NCBI RefSeq assembly: GCF_023091745.1
Contig: NC_068910.1
Location: 54,423,272-54,487,271, forward strand
DNA: 64,000 nt
Direction: 5' to 3'
Source of the DNA: Budorcas taxicolor
Taxonomy: Eukaryota > Chordata > Mammalia > Artiodactyla > Bovidae
Made by a program: the position numbers and the translations under genes. Of this stretch, positions 11,601-26,600 are shown in pieces. Every line of letters begins with the position of its first letter. Position 1 is the first letter of the stretch. Under the pieces are notes generated by a model that was given only the letters and a program-made list of their open reading frames with translations, ran no database searches and was not told where the DNA came from.

Positions 11601-14600
11601 TTCTAGTCTTAAAAACCAAATAAGTAAGCATACCTTGAATCACTTTACTGAACAAATATATAGAGAAGTATGTTGAAAATTCAGCAAACAAAAAGCACTT
11701 TCCCCCCCCGTTTTCCTACTTAATCACAAGTGAAGTCTGATGTCTAAGTAGTGAATAAAGGGTTGTAACTTTCGGTCTTTTGCTGGTCAAGCTCTTACCA
11801 GTGCTATGTGGCTGTTATTCCAGGTGTTGTTATCCACCAGAGTGGTTCTGTTAGCCATCCCAGCAATCTGATAGCCGTAATCCCACCAGGACATCACTCG
11901 GGCATGCTCATCTGTATTCTGCCTTAGCCAAAAGTAAGCTTCTCTGAAATCATCTAAAATATTCCTGGTTCTGAAAAGAATCACAATATTCATTTAAATA
12001 AGACCTTGTAAATGTGAAGATGGTTTCTTAAAATCTTGGGGTGCCAGGCCACTAAATAATTTCATATTTTAAGGATGGTAGTTAAAAAGCCTCCAGGGTA
12101 GGGAAAAAGGAAAAAAAAAAAAAAGAAGAAGAGCTAGACTAGCGCTGCTTCTACTTTCACAGGCATACAAACCACCAGGCTATCATGTAAAAAAGCAAAT
12201 TCTGATTTAGTAGTTCTGAAATGGAGCCTGACATTGCACAAGTCGGAAGAACACCCACGTGAAGCAGAAGCTGGGGTGGGAATGTAGGGGCAGTACAGAA
12301 ACCACCTGTTGTTAAATTTCAGCTACATCAGAATCCCTGGGGCACTCCTTAAAACAGATTTCTGAGTCTCACCCCCAGGTTTCTAACTCTACATGCTTAG
12401 GTGGGGTCAAGAATGTACATGTCTAATGGGTTTCCTGGTAATGATGCTGTGTCCAAGCACGACACTTTGAGAAAGACTAATGTGTATGTTATACATGCAA
12501 AGATATTCAGATAGACCTCTGAATTCTATCTTTTGAGACAAGAGAAAAGAGCAGGTGTGGAATCCTTTCGTAGTCAAGCCAACTTCTTACCCATCATGAT
12601 TGTAGGAAGCCAGGACCACGCTTGGGCTGGAGTAAGCATTGCTTGTGACCCAGGTGCAGTGGACTGCAAACATCATCAACAGCATCAGCATCAACATGGT
12701 GACAATACTTTTTATATTAGGGCCTAATCCCTCTTCCGTTTTTTCCTGCTCAGTTACATGCTTCCTCACTTTGCCTGCCTGAAAATACAGAAAACTGATG
12801 AGACAAATTCATCATCTGACTTGCTTTCATTAAGACATTACATGGAGAAGTTGGGAGAATGTCATCTATCAATTTAATTCTTTTAAGAGGAGAATGTATA
12901 ACCATTAGGAATTCTTGTGTGGGTCATACAATGTTTTCTAAAAAATTATCAAGGTAGATTTTCAACGAGAAGACTTCCTGGAACTAAACCCAATCCAGGA
13001 ACTGGTTGCAGAGCAAAATATCTCCAGTAAGAAGTTGCTTCGGAACTCAATTGACCTTATGTTTACACAAATACAAAGGGGAGAACCAAATGGTCTCATC
13101 CTGGCAACCTTTCCTTATAAAAAAAATTGAATTCCTCATCCTGAAAAAAGCAAAGTTCAGTTATAATCCAGGACTTTGTAGGACTTTAGTACAGGAAAAA
13201 AAAAAAAGTTATCAGAATGAGTTTTCCAATTTCCAAACCCTAAATCAACAGGCTTGTTAAAATCAAGATTGTATTTTTGAAAACAAAACAATAAACCTCA
13301 TCAAAAACCAGGATAGAACAGGACAGAGTCATAGGGTCTAAACTGCAGGTTAATTATTAAGAAACCACAAAACAAAAATAACCACAACAGCAGGCATGTG
13401 CTTTAATAGCACTAATCTGTATGAATGATATTGGACCTATCATAATAAGGAAAGAAAAATTTTAAACTGCTACTTAAACACCTAGTTAATATAGTAAAGT
13501 TTGTTGTTCAAGTCTTTCCACACTTCCACCAAATCTAATTCTGCTCTGTTTCCTGAGATCTTAAAAGTGAATTACATTATATGGGCCCAGCACCTAGTAC
13601 TAATGAACTGGACACTTTTTTTAAAAGGCATTTAATACCCTTCATATGGGGTTTCCTAGGTGGTGCAGTGGGTAAAGAATCCACCTGCCAATGCAGGAGA
13701 CGTGGGAAGATCCCCTGGAGGAGGAAATGGCGACCTACTCCAGTATTCTTGCCTGAAAAATCCCATGGACAGAGGACCTTGGCGGGCTACAGTCAATGGG
13801 GTCACAAAGTGTCAGACAAAACTGAGCATACACAATATCCTTCATTTACTATTCAGTCTACCAAATATTTAAAAAGTTTACACTGAATATGGACTTCAAG
13901 GATAAACCCTTGTGCACATGGTTTCAGAAAGAATTATAGTGTTAAATTTTATGTAATTTAGTAAGAACATCAGCTTTTTGCTCTCAAAATAGGGTTTTAG
14001 TTTAAAAACCTGACCCAAAAGGTGATTATATACTCTGGTGACATTCTATTTTCTTATTCGGAGTAAAAAGACAAAGTAGAAGTGTCAGTCCATCTAGATT
14101 CTTGTTTAACCACACTTAACATGTATGGTTCTTACTATGGTGGAAAAACAAAACACATAAAACTTTTAAAAGCCTTACTTTAGATTTCCCACCTTATCAT
14201 ACAAATTTCCTGGGTTTCTCTTGTCATCCTCATCACTGCTGTCCTCCACAGGCGGGTTTTCCCTTTTCATGTCATCCCCCAAATAGTGCTCAAAAACATT
14301 TGAGAAGGCAATTGCAGACAGCATGCAGACGACTGGAGTCAAGGTCAACATCAGCCGCACCATCACGCCCGCAAAGTAGACGGCACTGATGGCATACAGT
14401 GCAACTGCAAAGACAAGTTCTCTTGTAATACTTCAGGAAAGAAAGGGTCCCAGGAAGACCCACTGAATATTCAAAACTACTTCAAAGGACAATCGAAACA
14501 CTGACAAACATCTCACAAAAGGGCTGTTTTTAAACTGATAATCTGAACCAATTTCAAAGTCATATTTAGAGATTATAACTAGTATTGACCAAATAAACAC

Positions 14601-17600
14601 TGCATATCAATAGTTGAGAGAAATGTATCAAGATTCAAATTAATTATAGCTATTATGGGGAATGAGACAATTTGTTATTTGTCAACAGCGTCACATATTA
14701 GAAAAATCCATAACAGAAAAATGTGTTTGGTGAATTATATTATTAGGCACAGTAAGTTTATAGAATCAAATAGTCTATGAAAAGCTCATGCCAATATTTG
14801 GCATAAAGCCTGCTTTAAAGTAAGAACAGGATGAGAAGAAAATAATTTATTAACCAAAGGAGGAACTTATGAAGCTATTGCCAAGAAACTTTAAAATTCT
14901 GGAAGTACTTTCCAACAGTCAAACCGTTCCAGATAATGTGCTCACCATGGGGAAAGGCTCTATTCATTTCTGGCTAGAGGCTGTAACTTTACAAAGTTAC
15001 TGAGTCATCTGAGTGTCCATCTCACTTGAAACGAATTCATATTTTTTCCTGACTAAAAAATAAATTTACTATACAATATTGTTTATCTCAGTGAATTTTT
15101 ACATGCACACACCTATGTAATTGCCACCCATACACAAAACATCTGTATCCCTCCTCAGGAGAAGCCCTCATGCCTCTTCCTAGTCAATAACCACTACACT
15201 CTCCCATGAAACAGGTAATCACTATTTGAACTTTTAAAGCAATAATTTAACTTTCCTTATTGTTAGTTCAGTTCAGTTGCTCAGTCATGTCCGAATCTTT
15301 GTGACCTCATGGACTGCAGCAAGCCAGCCTTCCCTATCCATCACCAACTCCCACAGCTTGCTGAAACTCCTATCCATCAAGTCAGTGACGCCATCCAACC
15401 ATCTCGTCCTCTGTCATCACCTTCTCTTCCCACCTTCAATCTTTCCCAGCATCAGGTCTTTTCCAATGAGTCAGTCCTTCACATCATGTGGCCAAAGTGC
15501 TGGAGCTTAAGCTTCAGCATCAGTCCTTCCAATGAATATTCAAGATTTATTTCCTTTAAGGATTGACTGGTTTGATCTCCTTGCAGTCCAAAGGATTTTC
15601 AGGAGTCTTCTCTAACACCACAGCTTGAAAACATCAATTCAACACTCAGCTTTCTTTACGGCCCAACTCTCACATCCATACATGACTACTGGAAGAACCA
15701 TAGCTTTGACTAGATGGGCCTTTGCCAGCAAAGGAATGTCTCTGCTTTTTAATATGCTGTCTAGGTTTGTCACAGCTTTCCTTCCAAGGAGCAAGTGCCT
15801 TTTACAAAACTAACATGGCTGAAGTCACCATCTGCAGAGATTTTGAAGCCAACTGTTTCCCCATCTATTTGACATGAAGTGATGGGACTGGATGCCATGA
15901 TCTTTGTTTTTTGAATGTTGAGTTTTAAACCAGATTTTTCGCTCTTCTCTTTCACCAAGAGGCTCTTTAGTTCCTTGCTTTCAGCCAAAAGGGTGCTATC
16001 ATCTGCCTCTCTGAGGTTATTGATATTTCTCCCAGCAATCTTGATTCCAGCTTGCACTTCATCCAGTCTGGCATTTCTCATGATGTACTCTGCATACAAG
16101 TTAAATAAGCAAGGTGACAATGTACACCCTGGACGTACTCCTTTCTCAATTTGGAACCAGTCCATTGTTCCACATCTGGTTCTAACTGTTGCTTCTTGAC
16201 CTGCATACAGATTTCTCAGGAGGCAGGTCAGGTGGTCTGGTATTCCCATCTCTTTAAGAAGTTTCCACAGTTTGTTATAATCCACACAGTCAAAGGCTTG
16301 AGCAAAGTCAACGAAGCAGATATTTTTCTGGGATTCTCTTGCTTTTTCTATGATCCAACAAATGTTGGCAATTTGATCTGGTTGTACCTTTTCTAAATTC
16401 AGCTTGAACATCTGGAAGTTCTCAGGTCATGTACTGCTGAAGCCTATCTTGGAGAATTTTGAGCATTACTTTGCCAGTGTGTGAGATGAGTGCAACTGTG
16501 CAGTAGTCTGAGCATTCTTTGGCATTGCCTTTCTTTGGGACTAGAATGAAAACTGACCTTTTCCAGTCCTGTGGCCACTGCTGGGTTTTCCAAATTTGCT
16601 GGCATTCTGAGAGCAGCACTTTAACAGCATCATCTTTTAGGGTTTGAAATAGCTCAGCTAGAATTCCATCACCTCCACAAGCTTTGTTCGTAGTGATGCT
16701 TCCTTATTCTTAAACTTTATAGAAATAAAATCATATAAAAATATTCTCTTTTGTACTGTCTTGTTTACCTACGCTACTCTTGTATTAATTGTTGTGCTGT
16801 ATTCCACTCTAAAATGCATAAGAATCTCTTTTTTCTATTGCTGATAACCTTTGGAATGTTTCTAACTAGGGGCTATTATGGATAAAGCTGCTATGTACTT
16901 TGTTAGACATGCCCTTTGTTAGACACACACACTCCCTTCTCTTAATATCTAGGATTGGGACTGCTAAATCATGAACGGGGTAATATGTTAAGCTAATTCT
17001 TCTTGAGTGATGTAGTATTAACATGGCTTTCTCCAAAGTCCACTGACCTATATAAACCAGAAAAGAATGAGTGCCATTCTTTGGTTAGCACCTGCTGCTG
17101 CTGCTGCTAAGTCGCTTCAGTTGTGTCCAACTCTGTGCGACCCCATAGACAGCAGCCCACCAGGGTGCGTCTATGGTTAGCACCTATGCAGATGCTATTT
17201 TCTCTCTCCTGACTTCACTCTGAAACTCTAACTTTTGGGTGTCACCATTTTCAGTTTCAGGTTTTATCTTAAAGAATGGCTTTAAAATAGTTTGCAATTC
17301 TAAGTCTTGTTGTTGAAAATTACACAAATCTATCAGCCAAGAGGATATTTACTTACAGGTGATTCTTATTCTATTACAAAATGTACTTTCCACTGAAATT
17401 TTTTGGATCATGGATGCCCCTGCAAAAGCCTTCCTACTGAGACAGAATTAACTGAGAAAACACAGCCAAGTCTATTCTGTCAACAAAGTTATAATTTCCA
17501 ATTCTCAGCCACAGACTATCATTACATTAACCTCTCAGAAAACAGTAAATTGAATGAAAAGCTTACATACTAGTCCAAAATTTAATAATTAAGAGTATAT

Positions 17601-20600
17601 ATATATAATGCAAATTCACTTAATTTTTTTTGGTTAAGCACTTACGCAAAGTAAGAGAGGAAAGTTTATCTTCATGCAAAGTCAAGCAACGACAAAACTT
17701 TAAGGTAGAATGATAATCTCAATAACAAAAAGAAACCAAAGTATATATTAAAAACCTCTTACCAAATACTCTTTCATCGTTGATATTTTTAATGCAGAAC
17801 CACAGGCCTGCTGGGAAGGTACACACAAGAATATGTAGATCAAAGAAGAAAGATACCCAAGTTGTAGGTTGATGCTCAGACACTGATGCAATAATTGGAA
17901 TGTGTATTTTTGCATACCTGGTATTAAAGAAGTTAACGTTATTTAAAATTAAATGATAGAACAGAAGTTCCTTTTAGGTGAATAAACTTTCTTTGATTGT
18001 ACTAATAGATATGGTTCCCGTCTCTCCCTCTTCTGGCTTAAAAGTACATTCCAATGTTACTTGCTATATCTGACACACACTGGTAAAACCAAAATCAACA
18101 TACTTCCCCCTAAAATTAGAATTATCTAAAGCCAGTTATAAAAGTGTTGGCTCTGACTTCTACCACAAAAATCCTTGCTCAAATAGGAATTTCTTTGGCA
18201 CTTGTTCTGATGCTGTAAAGAACAATATTGCATAGGAACCTGGAATGTTAGGTCCATGAATCAAAACAAATTGGAAGTGGTCAAACAGGTGACGGCAAGA
18301 GTGAACATCAACATTTTTGGAATCAGTGAACTAAAATGGAATGGAATGGGTGAATTTAACTCAGATGACCATTATATATACTACTGTCGGCAAGAATCCC
18401 TAAGAAGAAATGGTGTAGCCATCATAGTCAACAAGAGTCCAAAAATGCTGTACTTGGATGCAATCTCAAAAATGACAGAATGATCTGTTTGTTTCCAAGC
18501 CAAACCATTCAACATCACAGTAATCCAAGTCTATGCCTTGACCAGTAATGCTGAAAAAGCTGAAGTTTAATAGATCTATGAAGACCTACAAAACCTTCTA
18601 GAACTAACAGCAAAGGACGACATCCTTTTCATTATAGGGGACTGAAACGCAAAAGTAGGAAGTCAAGAACTACCTGGAGTAACAGGCAAATTTGGCCTTG
18701 GGAGTATAGAATGAAGCAGGGCAAAGGCTGATAGAGTTTTGCCAAGGGAACACACTGGTCATAGCAAACACCCTCTTCCAACAACACAGGAGAAGACTAC
18801 ACATGGACATCAGCAGATGGTCAACACTGAAATCAGATTGATTATATTCTTTGCAGCCAAAGATGGAGAAGCTCTATACAGTCAGCAAAAACAAGACCGG
18901 GAGCTGACTGTGGTTCAGATCATGAACTCCTTATTGCCAAATTCAGACTTAAATTGAAGAAAGTAGGGAAAATCACTAGACCATTCGGGTATGATCTAAA
19001 TCAAATTCCTTACGATTATACACTGGAAGTGACAAATAGATTCAAGGGATTAGATCGGATATAAAAGAGTGCCTGAAGAACTACGGATGGAGGTTCATGA
19101 CACTGCAAAGGAGGCAGTGATCAAGATCATTCCCAAGAAAAAGAAATGCAAAATGGCTGTCTGAGGAGGACTTACAAAGAGCTATGAAAAAGTGAAAGGC
19201 AAAGGAGAAAAGAAAAGATATACCCTTTCAAATTCAGAGTTTCAAAGAATAGCAGGGAGAGATAAGAAAGCCTTCTTCAGTGATCAATGCAAAGAAATAG
19301 AGGGAAATAATAAAATTGTTTTAGGAAAGACTAGAAATCTTTTCAAGAAAATCAGAGATACTAAGGGAACTTTTCATGCAAAGATGGACACAATAAAGGA
19401 CAAAAATGGTATGGACCTAACAGAAGCAGAAGATATTAAGGACACATGGCAAGAATACACAGAAGAACTATACAAAAGAGATCTTCATGAACCAGATAAT
19501 CATGATGGTGTGGATCTCTCACCTAGAGCCAGACATCCTGGAATGCAAAGTCAAATGGGCCTTAGGAAGCATCACTATGAACAAAGCTAGTGGAGGTGAT
19601 GGAATTCCAGTTGAGCTATTTCAAATCCTGAAAGAAGATGATGCTGTGAAAGTGCTGCACTCAATATGCCAGCAAATTTGGAAAACTCAGTAGTGGTCAA
19701 AGGACTGGAAAAGGTCAGTTTTCATTCCAATCCCAAAGAAAGGCAATGCCAAAGAATGCTCAAACTACCGCACAATTGCACTCATCTCACACACTAGCTA
19801 AGTAATGCTCAAATTTCTCCAAGCCAGGCCTCAACAGTATGCGAACTTCCAGATGTTCAAGCTGGATTTAGAAAAGGCAGAGGAACCAGAGATCAAACTG
19901 CCAACATCCACTGGATCATCAAAAAAGCAAGAGAGTTCCAAATCGGGAAAGGAGTATGTCAAGGTTCTATATTGCCACCCTGCTTATTTAACTTATATGC
20001 AGAGTACATCATGAGAAACACTGGGCTGGATGAAGCACAAGCTGGCATCAAGACTGCCGGGAGAAATACCACTAACCTCAGATATGGAGATGACACCACC
20101 CTTATGGCAGAAAGTAAAGAACTAAAGAGCCTCTTGATGAAAGTGAAAGAGGAGTGTGAAAAAGGTGACTTAAAACTCAACATTCATAAAACTAAGATCA
20201 TGGCATCTGGTCTCATCATTTCATGGCAAACAGATGGGGAAATAGTGAAAGACTTTATTTTTGGGGGCTCCAAAATCACTGCAGATGGTGACTGCAGCCA
20301 TGAAATTAAGACGCTTGCTCCCTGGATGAAAAGTTATGACCAACTGAGCACATTAAAAAGCAGAGACATTATGTTGCCAACAAAGGTCCATCTAGTCAAG
20401 GCTATGGTTTTTCCAGCAGTCTTGTATAGATGTGAGAGTTGGATTATAAAGAAAGCTGAGCGCCAAAGAACTGATGCTTTTGAACTGTGGTGTTAGAGAA
20501 AAGTCTTGAGCATTCCTTGGAGTGCAAGAAGATCCAACCAGTCCATCCAAAAGGAAATCAGTCCTGAATATTCATTGGAAGGACTGATGCTGAAACTGCA

Positions 20601-23600
20601 ATACTCTGGCCACCTGATGCAAAGAGCTGACTCATTTGAAAAGACACTGATGCTGGGTAAGACTGAACGCAGGCAGAGAAGGGGACGACAGAGGATGAGA
20701 TGGTTGGATGGCATCACCGAATCAATGGACTTGAGTTTGAGTAAACTCTGGGGGTTGGTGATGGACAGGGAAGCCTGACACGCTGCAGTCCATGGGGTCA
20801 CAAAGATTTGGACACAACTGAGGGACTGAACTGAACAAGCACTTCCTAAGTTTGCACCAATGAGTTCAATGACCTTTTGGATGTGTGACTAGCAGAATAA
20901 CTCATCCAATAAGATATCCTACTGTGGCAATACCTTTCTTAACACAGAGATGGCACAGAGGTGGTTGGTGAGAGACGTGGAAAGGACAGGACAGATTTTC
21001 TCTGAAATGTCCTAAGATTCCAAAGTGGGCAAGTATAAGTTTGAAAACAAGAGTAGTATGACTAATAAAATTTTAACCTAGAATTTTTAACCTAGTCAGA
21101 CACCTGGGAATTTTCCCTCAAACTCTCTGGTGATGCAAAGGCTGATCTCTGGGAGTATGTGTCTGTTAGCTTCAGCCACCCATACATCATTTGCGTATGC
21201 CCTTTAATTAGGCTTGACTTGGGGCCTTTTTGGTATTATATCAAAGGGCAGGCCTGATCAATAAAATGTGGTAGGTTTTTTATTGGGCCACATGGAGTAA
21301 CAGAATAGCAGAATCAAGGGAGAGAGATCAATATCACCAAGAGATATTTTCTTATCCTTAAGAAAACATTTTTAGAGTTAAAAAAAGTATTGAGCTAATG
21401 TAAAATTATTTTTTTTATTAACTCATCTCATAAAAGCACTCTTAAAAAATGCAACAAATATCCTCTAGTATATCTGATGGTTAAAAAACACCAAGAAACT
21501 TAGATAAAATTAAATTTTTTCTCATATCTACAGCATATGGATTTATAACAAAGAATCTATCCTTAAGGGTTAAAAATTAAATATTACTAACAGATGGAAA
21601 CTTTGAATACACTGGTAAAACAAACAAAAAAAATCAATCATTAAAACGGCATGTGATACCTGACATGTTTTAATAAACAAAAATAAGGAGCTGCCTATAA
21701 AGAACAGAAATATGACTTACATATCAAACTACAGGTGAACTCCAAACAGATATTATAACAAAGACAAAATACAACATTTACTAAACTGGTATATGCTAAA
21801 TATTTTAGAATGTGGCCTGGTATTGACAGTAGATATTAACAGTAAAGAAGACAAAAGAATATTTAAATAACATGAGGGCAAATAACTTATCTGCACTTAC
21901 CCAGTGTCCCACAATGAGTAAAACCTGCCACTCCATGGTGCAATGTAACCTTGGAAGGAAAAATGCAAAGGAAATTCATTGCCCTTTCATTGTTTTTATT
22001 GGTTTTATGTTTACTGATTATTTGGACTAATTTTAAGCTAATGTTAAAAGAACTGCCTTAAAAAAAAAAATAAAGGTTATACTGTATTTCACACAGCTGG
22101 TCATCAGATATAGTAGTAGTAACGTTAAGCCACTCAGTCATGTCCAACTCTTTGTGATCCTACAGATCCTTTGTGATCCTCTGTCCATGGAATTCTCAGG
22201 CAAGAATACTGGAGTGGGTTGCCATTCCCTTCTCCAGGGGGTCTTTCTGACCCAGGGATTGAACCCGGGTCTTCTGCATTGCTGGCAGATTCTTTACTGT
22301 CTGAGCCTTAGGGATCAAATTTTAAAAATACCCATGGACATTGTATTTCCAAAGAAATACAACAAGCTGACTGAAAACACTGTAGACAGCTTTCCGATTC
22401 CTTTAAACCTCTGACTGACTAGTAAAATAAAGATATTAAGAAAGCACTGGATAATTTTTAAAAGTGAGAGGTGTCCAGCATGCCAAATTTAGATCAATTA
22501 CAAAGGTGATTTTAAACATTTGTGCCTTTTACTCCTGTCAATTAATTCTTAATGATTTTACGAGCTAAGCTGGTACATTAATTTGACATACCTTCAGAAA
22601 GAATCTGATTTGTTTCTAGTGACTAGTAAAGTCAGGAAAAGAAAGTAACTTAGAATCCAGCTGACTGAAAACTGATCTGGTTGGCTATTTAGAAGCAGGA
22701 GACAGGGTATGTAACACACTAGGGAGGGTAAACCGACGCTGTTAACACTGGAAACTTTGAATTTTACACATTTTGGGCCTACTCATCTATCAAGAGGATG
22801 CTAGAAGGTGGATTTAACAGAACCTGAAGCAACAAATATATCGTTTAAAAAAAGAAATTTGTAGTGCTGTTCAGATTTTAGAACCTTTGACTTATTTTCA
22901 TACTGTTTCTAAGGAAACAATAGCTGACCTACTAGGATAAATGGAACATGTACAAAACTTGCAAAAGAATTAACCTTTTGCAATGACATAGACACAATAT
23001 TCACGTCCAACAGGTGATGACACCTACCTGTATAAGTCAAATAGATGACACTAAGGAACACAGCACCTGCAGCTAGTGACACGCCCAAAAAGAACAGGGT
23101 TTGGAACTCTTGTTTTGTTAACCGGTCTCTCAGATACTGCAAGAAAGCATAAGCTTGCAGCAATGCAAAGACACCTAATTAAAGAGAAGGTTCATGTAAG
23201 TAATCAATGAAGCATTTTTCCAAGAACACTGAGAAACATTAATTTGGAAAACTGAGAATTCCCTGTACAATTCAGTGATCTGACATTTCTTTTGTCAAAT
23301 GACAGGTAACCAATTAATACATCCAAAAAATTCTGTTACATATTTTTTTTTTCTAATATATGAACAGAGAAGTCTGGTGTGCTGTAGTCCACAGGGACAT
23401 GACTCAGGGCCTGAACAACAATATATGGTTATTGTTCATAGTTGGGGTGGGTATGTGTGGTTCAAGATTCTCACTGAAAATCTGATGATAAAAGCTATGG
23501 ATCATCATCATCTCAGAAAGTTAAATACACTGATATTTATAAAATGCTACAAACAAAATGACTACCCACGGGTTTTCTATGGGTCATGGACCTTGTGTGG

Positions 23601-26600
23601 AAATCTCTGATGAAGTTTTATTCACAGATCTCTCATTATATCTTGTTCTCTGTGACCCAGATTAATGACGGCAAAATGCACTGCTTTAGGGAGAATTATG
23701 TGACTTTATAATCAATATAAAAGCCCTTAATTCCAGTTAGTAGGGATGGATAACATATTTTGGTAAGATGTAAAGAATATAAAAATGAAATGTTCCATTC
23801 CACCTAAATTTGGTAAAATGACAACTCAGTGGTATAATAACTCAGTATACAGATACATTACTATTTAATATTTGTTTATACAAAGCAAATGTTATTTAGT
23901 GTTGGCAAAAAAGGATGTTTTACCTTCTCAAAACAGCCATACCTGGGAAGACAGGCACTTTCAGAAGCCCAATACCAGAAAGTCTCAATAAATTCTCCGG
24001 TCATATTTTACAGTGGTGATGTTTTAGAACTAATACAATGAAAATTAGAAACAGCAACAAAACCCCAAAAGAACCCTTCATTCTACTGAAGATCAGTCAG
24101 TCACACATTCACGGATTCTTTAGAAGAACACAGGTATTTTTCCTACCTGCAGCTGCCATGTGTTCACTTGTTCTGATTGGCTGGAATCCCACAAAAGGTA
24201 TCTGCATGGATAATATTAGGCCCACAATATAGAAAGTGCTATATGCTATAAAGACAAAATAGGAAACAAGGACAATTCACTATTACCATTAAGGACTTCA
24301 AACATAGATATATGCATGATTCATATATTTTTTTAGCAAAGTTTTAACTGAACTTATTTTAATAGAATTTTGAAGGGACTATTCTATTTGATACATATTT
24401 GATGATTAATCAATCATACATTATAAAACATATAATTATTTTGTGCCATTTAAAAAAAGTATTATTTTAAGGAGACTGGTGCTGTTTTCTTCTTCTGAAA
24501 ATGGAATCAAATTTTTTCAATCTATCATTAACAATTGTTGACACGACCCAAGAAGCATGTAAACACCATTCCTATTAGCATTAACACAAAGTATGCATGA
24601 CCAAATGAAAGCTTATCATTATCCTATATAAGCAGCTTGCAGTCTGAAAAGCTTTTAAGTATTTCACAACCTTTTTATAATCTCCTAATATTTTTGTACA
24701 GTAATGTAACCAATTTAAATACTAGGTTTTCTATGATTAAAGAACAAAAGAACTAAGTGCACAGAGGTCAAGTCATAAAACAGATTAGTTACAGATTTAT
24801 TAGGATCTAATAAAGGAAACTTATTTGCTTTCTGCACTGAATATACTATGTAGTATTCTTGGCTTATATAAACCTAAGTGTATAGGCAAACTGGGGAGCG
24901 GTTACAGCTTGTATGAAGGACTTGTTTTTGCATTAAGGTGTTCACAGATCATTACAGTGAAAGTATTTGGAACAGTCGTAATTAAAACTTACTTTGAAAA
25001 AAAGTTAAAACTCTTCTGAAATAAGTAAATGTGAAAAATATTCCATTTATAAAGCTTATTATACACATCACCTTATGAAGGATAGTCAATATTTAGTGCT
25101 TGGCAAATAAAGTACTCTACTAGGAAAAAAAGACTGCAGGAGAACGGTTCAGCAGACACATCTGTATGCCACACACTGTGCAGCACAGCACACGCTTCTC
25201 TCTACCCAATGCAGCTGAGAGAGAATGCTTATCCACTGCTGAAAGAAACCCATCCATATGAGGTAAATGATAGGCTAATATTTCAAATGTTAAGGTGCCT
25301 TCCAAGCTGTCTGATCAGAGATGACTACAGTATTAGGAAAAGGCTAAGAAGCTTAAGTAAATGTAATAGGAAGGACTGATGTATAAAGTTTCTGATGACC
25401 TCAAGCTAACAGAGAACTGGTCGAGAGGGTCCTGAGGAACAAACTCATCAAACAATCTACTTTCCAGACACATTAGTGTTGGACTAGAACTACTCTCAAT
25501 CAGATACGTGAATGCAAATGCAATAAAAGTAAATATGAACAAGAAATTCTTGACTGTGTGGATCACAATAAACTGTGGAAAATTCTGAGAGAGATGGGAA
25601 TACCAGACCACCTGATCTGCCTCTTGAGAAACCTATATGCAGGTCAGGAAGCAACAGTTAGAACTGGACATGGAACAACAGACTGGTTCCAAATAGGAAA
25701 AGGAGTACGTCAAGGCTGTATATTGTAACTCTGCTTATTTAACTTCTATGCAGAGTACATCGTGAGAAACACTGGGCTGGAGGAAGCACAAGCTGGAATC
25801 ACGATTGCCACGAGAAATATCAATAACTTCAGATATGCAGATGACCCCATCCTTATGCCAGAAAGAGAAGAACTAAAAAGCCTCTTGATGAAAGTGAAAG
25901 TGGAGAGTGAAAAAGTTGGCTTAAAGCTCAACATTCAGAAAACAAAGATCATGGCATCCGGTCCCATCACTTCATGGGAAATAGATGGGAAAACAGTGGA
26001 AACAGTGTCAGACTTTATTTTTGGGGGCTCCAAAATCACTGCAGATGGTGACTGCAGCCATGAAGTTAAAAGACACTTACTCCTTAGAAGAAAAGTTACG
26101 ACCAACCTAGACAGCATATTAAAAAGCAGAGACGTTACTTTGAAAACAAAGGTCTGTCTAGTCAAGACTATGGTTTTTCCAGTGGTCATGTATGGACGTG
26201 AGAGTTGGACTGTGAAGAAAGCTGAGTGCTGAAGAATTGATGCTTTTGAACTGTGGTGTTGGAGAAGACTCTTGAGAGTCCCTTGGACTGCAAGGAGATC
26301 CAACCAGTCCATTCTGAAGGAGATCAGTCCTGGGTGTTCTTTGGAAGGAATGATGCTAAAGCTGAAACTCCAGTACTTTGGCCACCTCATGAGAAGAGCT
26401 GACTCACTGGAAAAGACTCTGATGCTGGGAGGGATTGGGGGCAGGAGGAGAAGGGGACGACAGAGGATGAGATGGCTGGATGGTATTACTGACTCGATGG
26501 ATGTGAGACTGGAGTTGGTGATGGACAGGGAGGCCTGGTGTGCTGCGACTCACGGGGTCACGAGTCGGACACGACTGAGCGACTGAACTGATGTCACATG

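Larger units (their letters stand above)
11971..12590 (-). other. STT3B intron 11
   Basis: 620-nt intron, largely filled by two MER5-like DNA transposon relics (12140-12300 and 12318-12478). An A-rich run lies at 12110-12124. Confidence 0.75.
14405..17762 (-). other. STT3B intron 9
   Basis: 3.4-kb intron. 15080-17092 is an old L1 on the minus strand split by a 1.4-kb BovB (15267-16699, minus) and bounded by a Bov-A fragment (17094-17173). 14405-15079 shows nothing recognisable. Confidence 0.8.

Noticed and set aside
15770..16411. 213-codon minus-strand ORF with RT motifs as a host gene
   Set aside because: It is a decayed BovB reverse transcriptase with the YADD box mutated to EADD, 5'-truncated and inside an intron.
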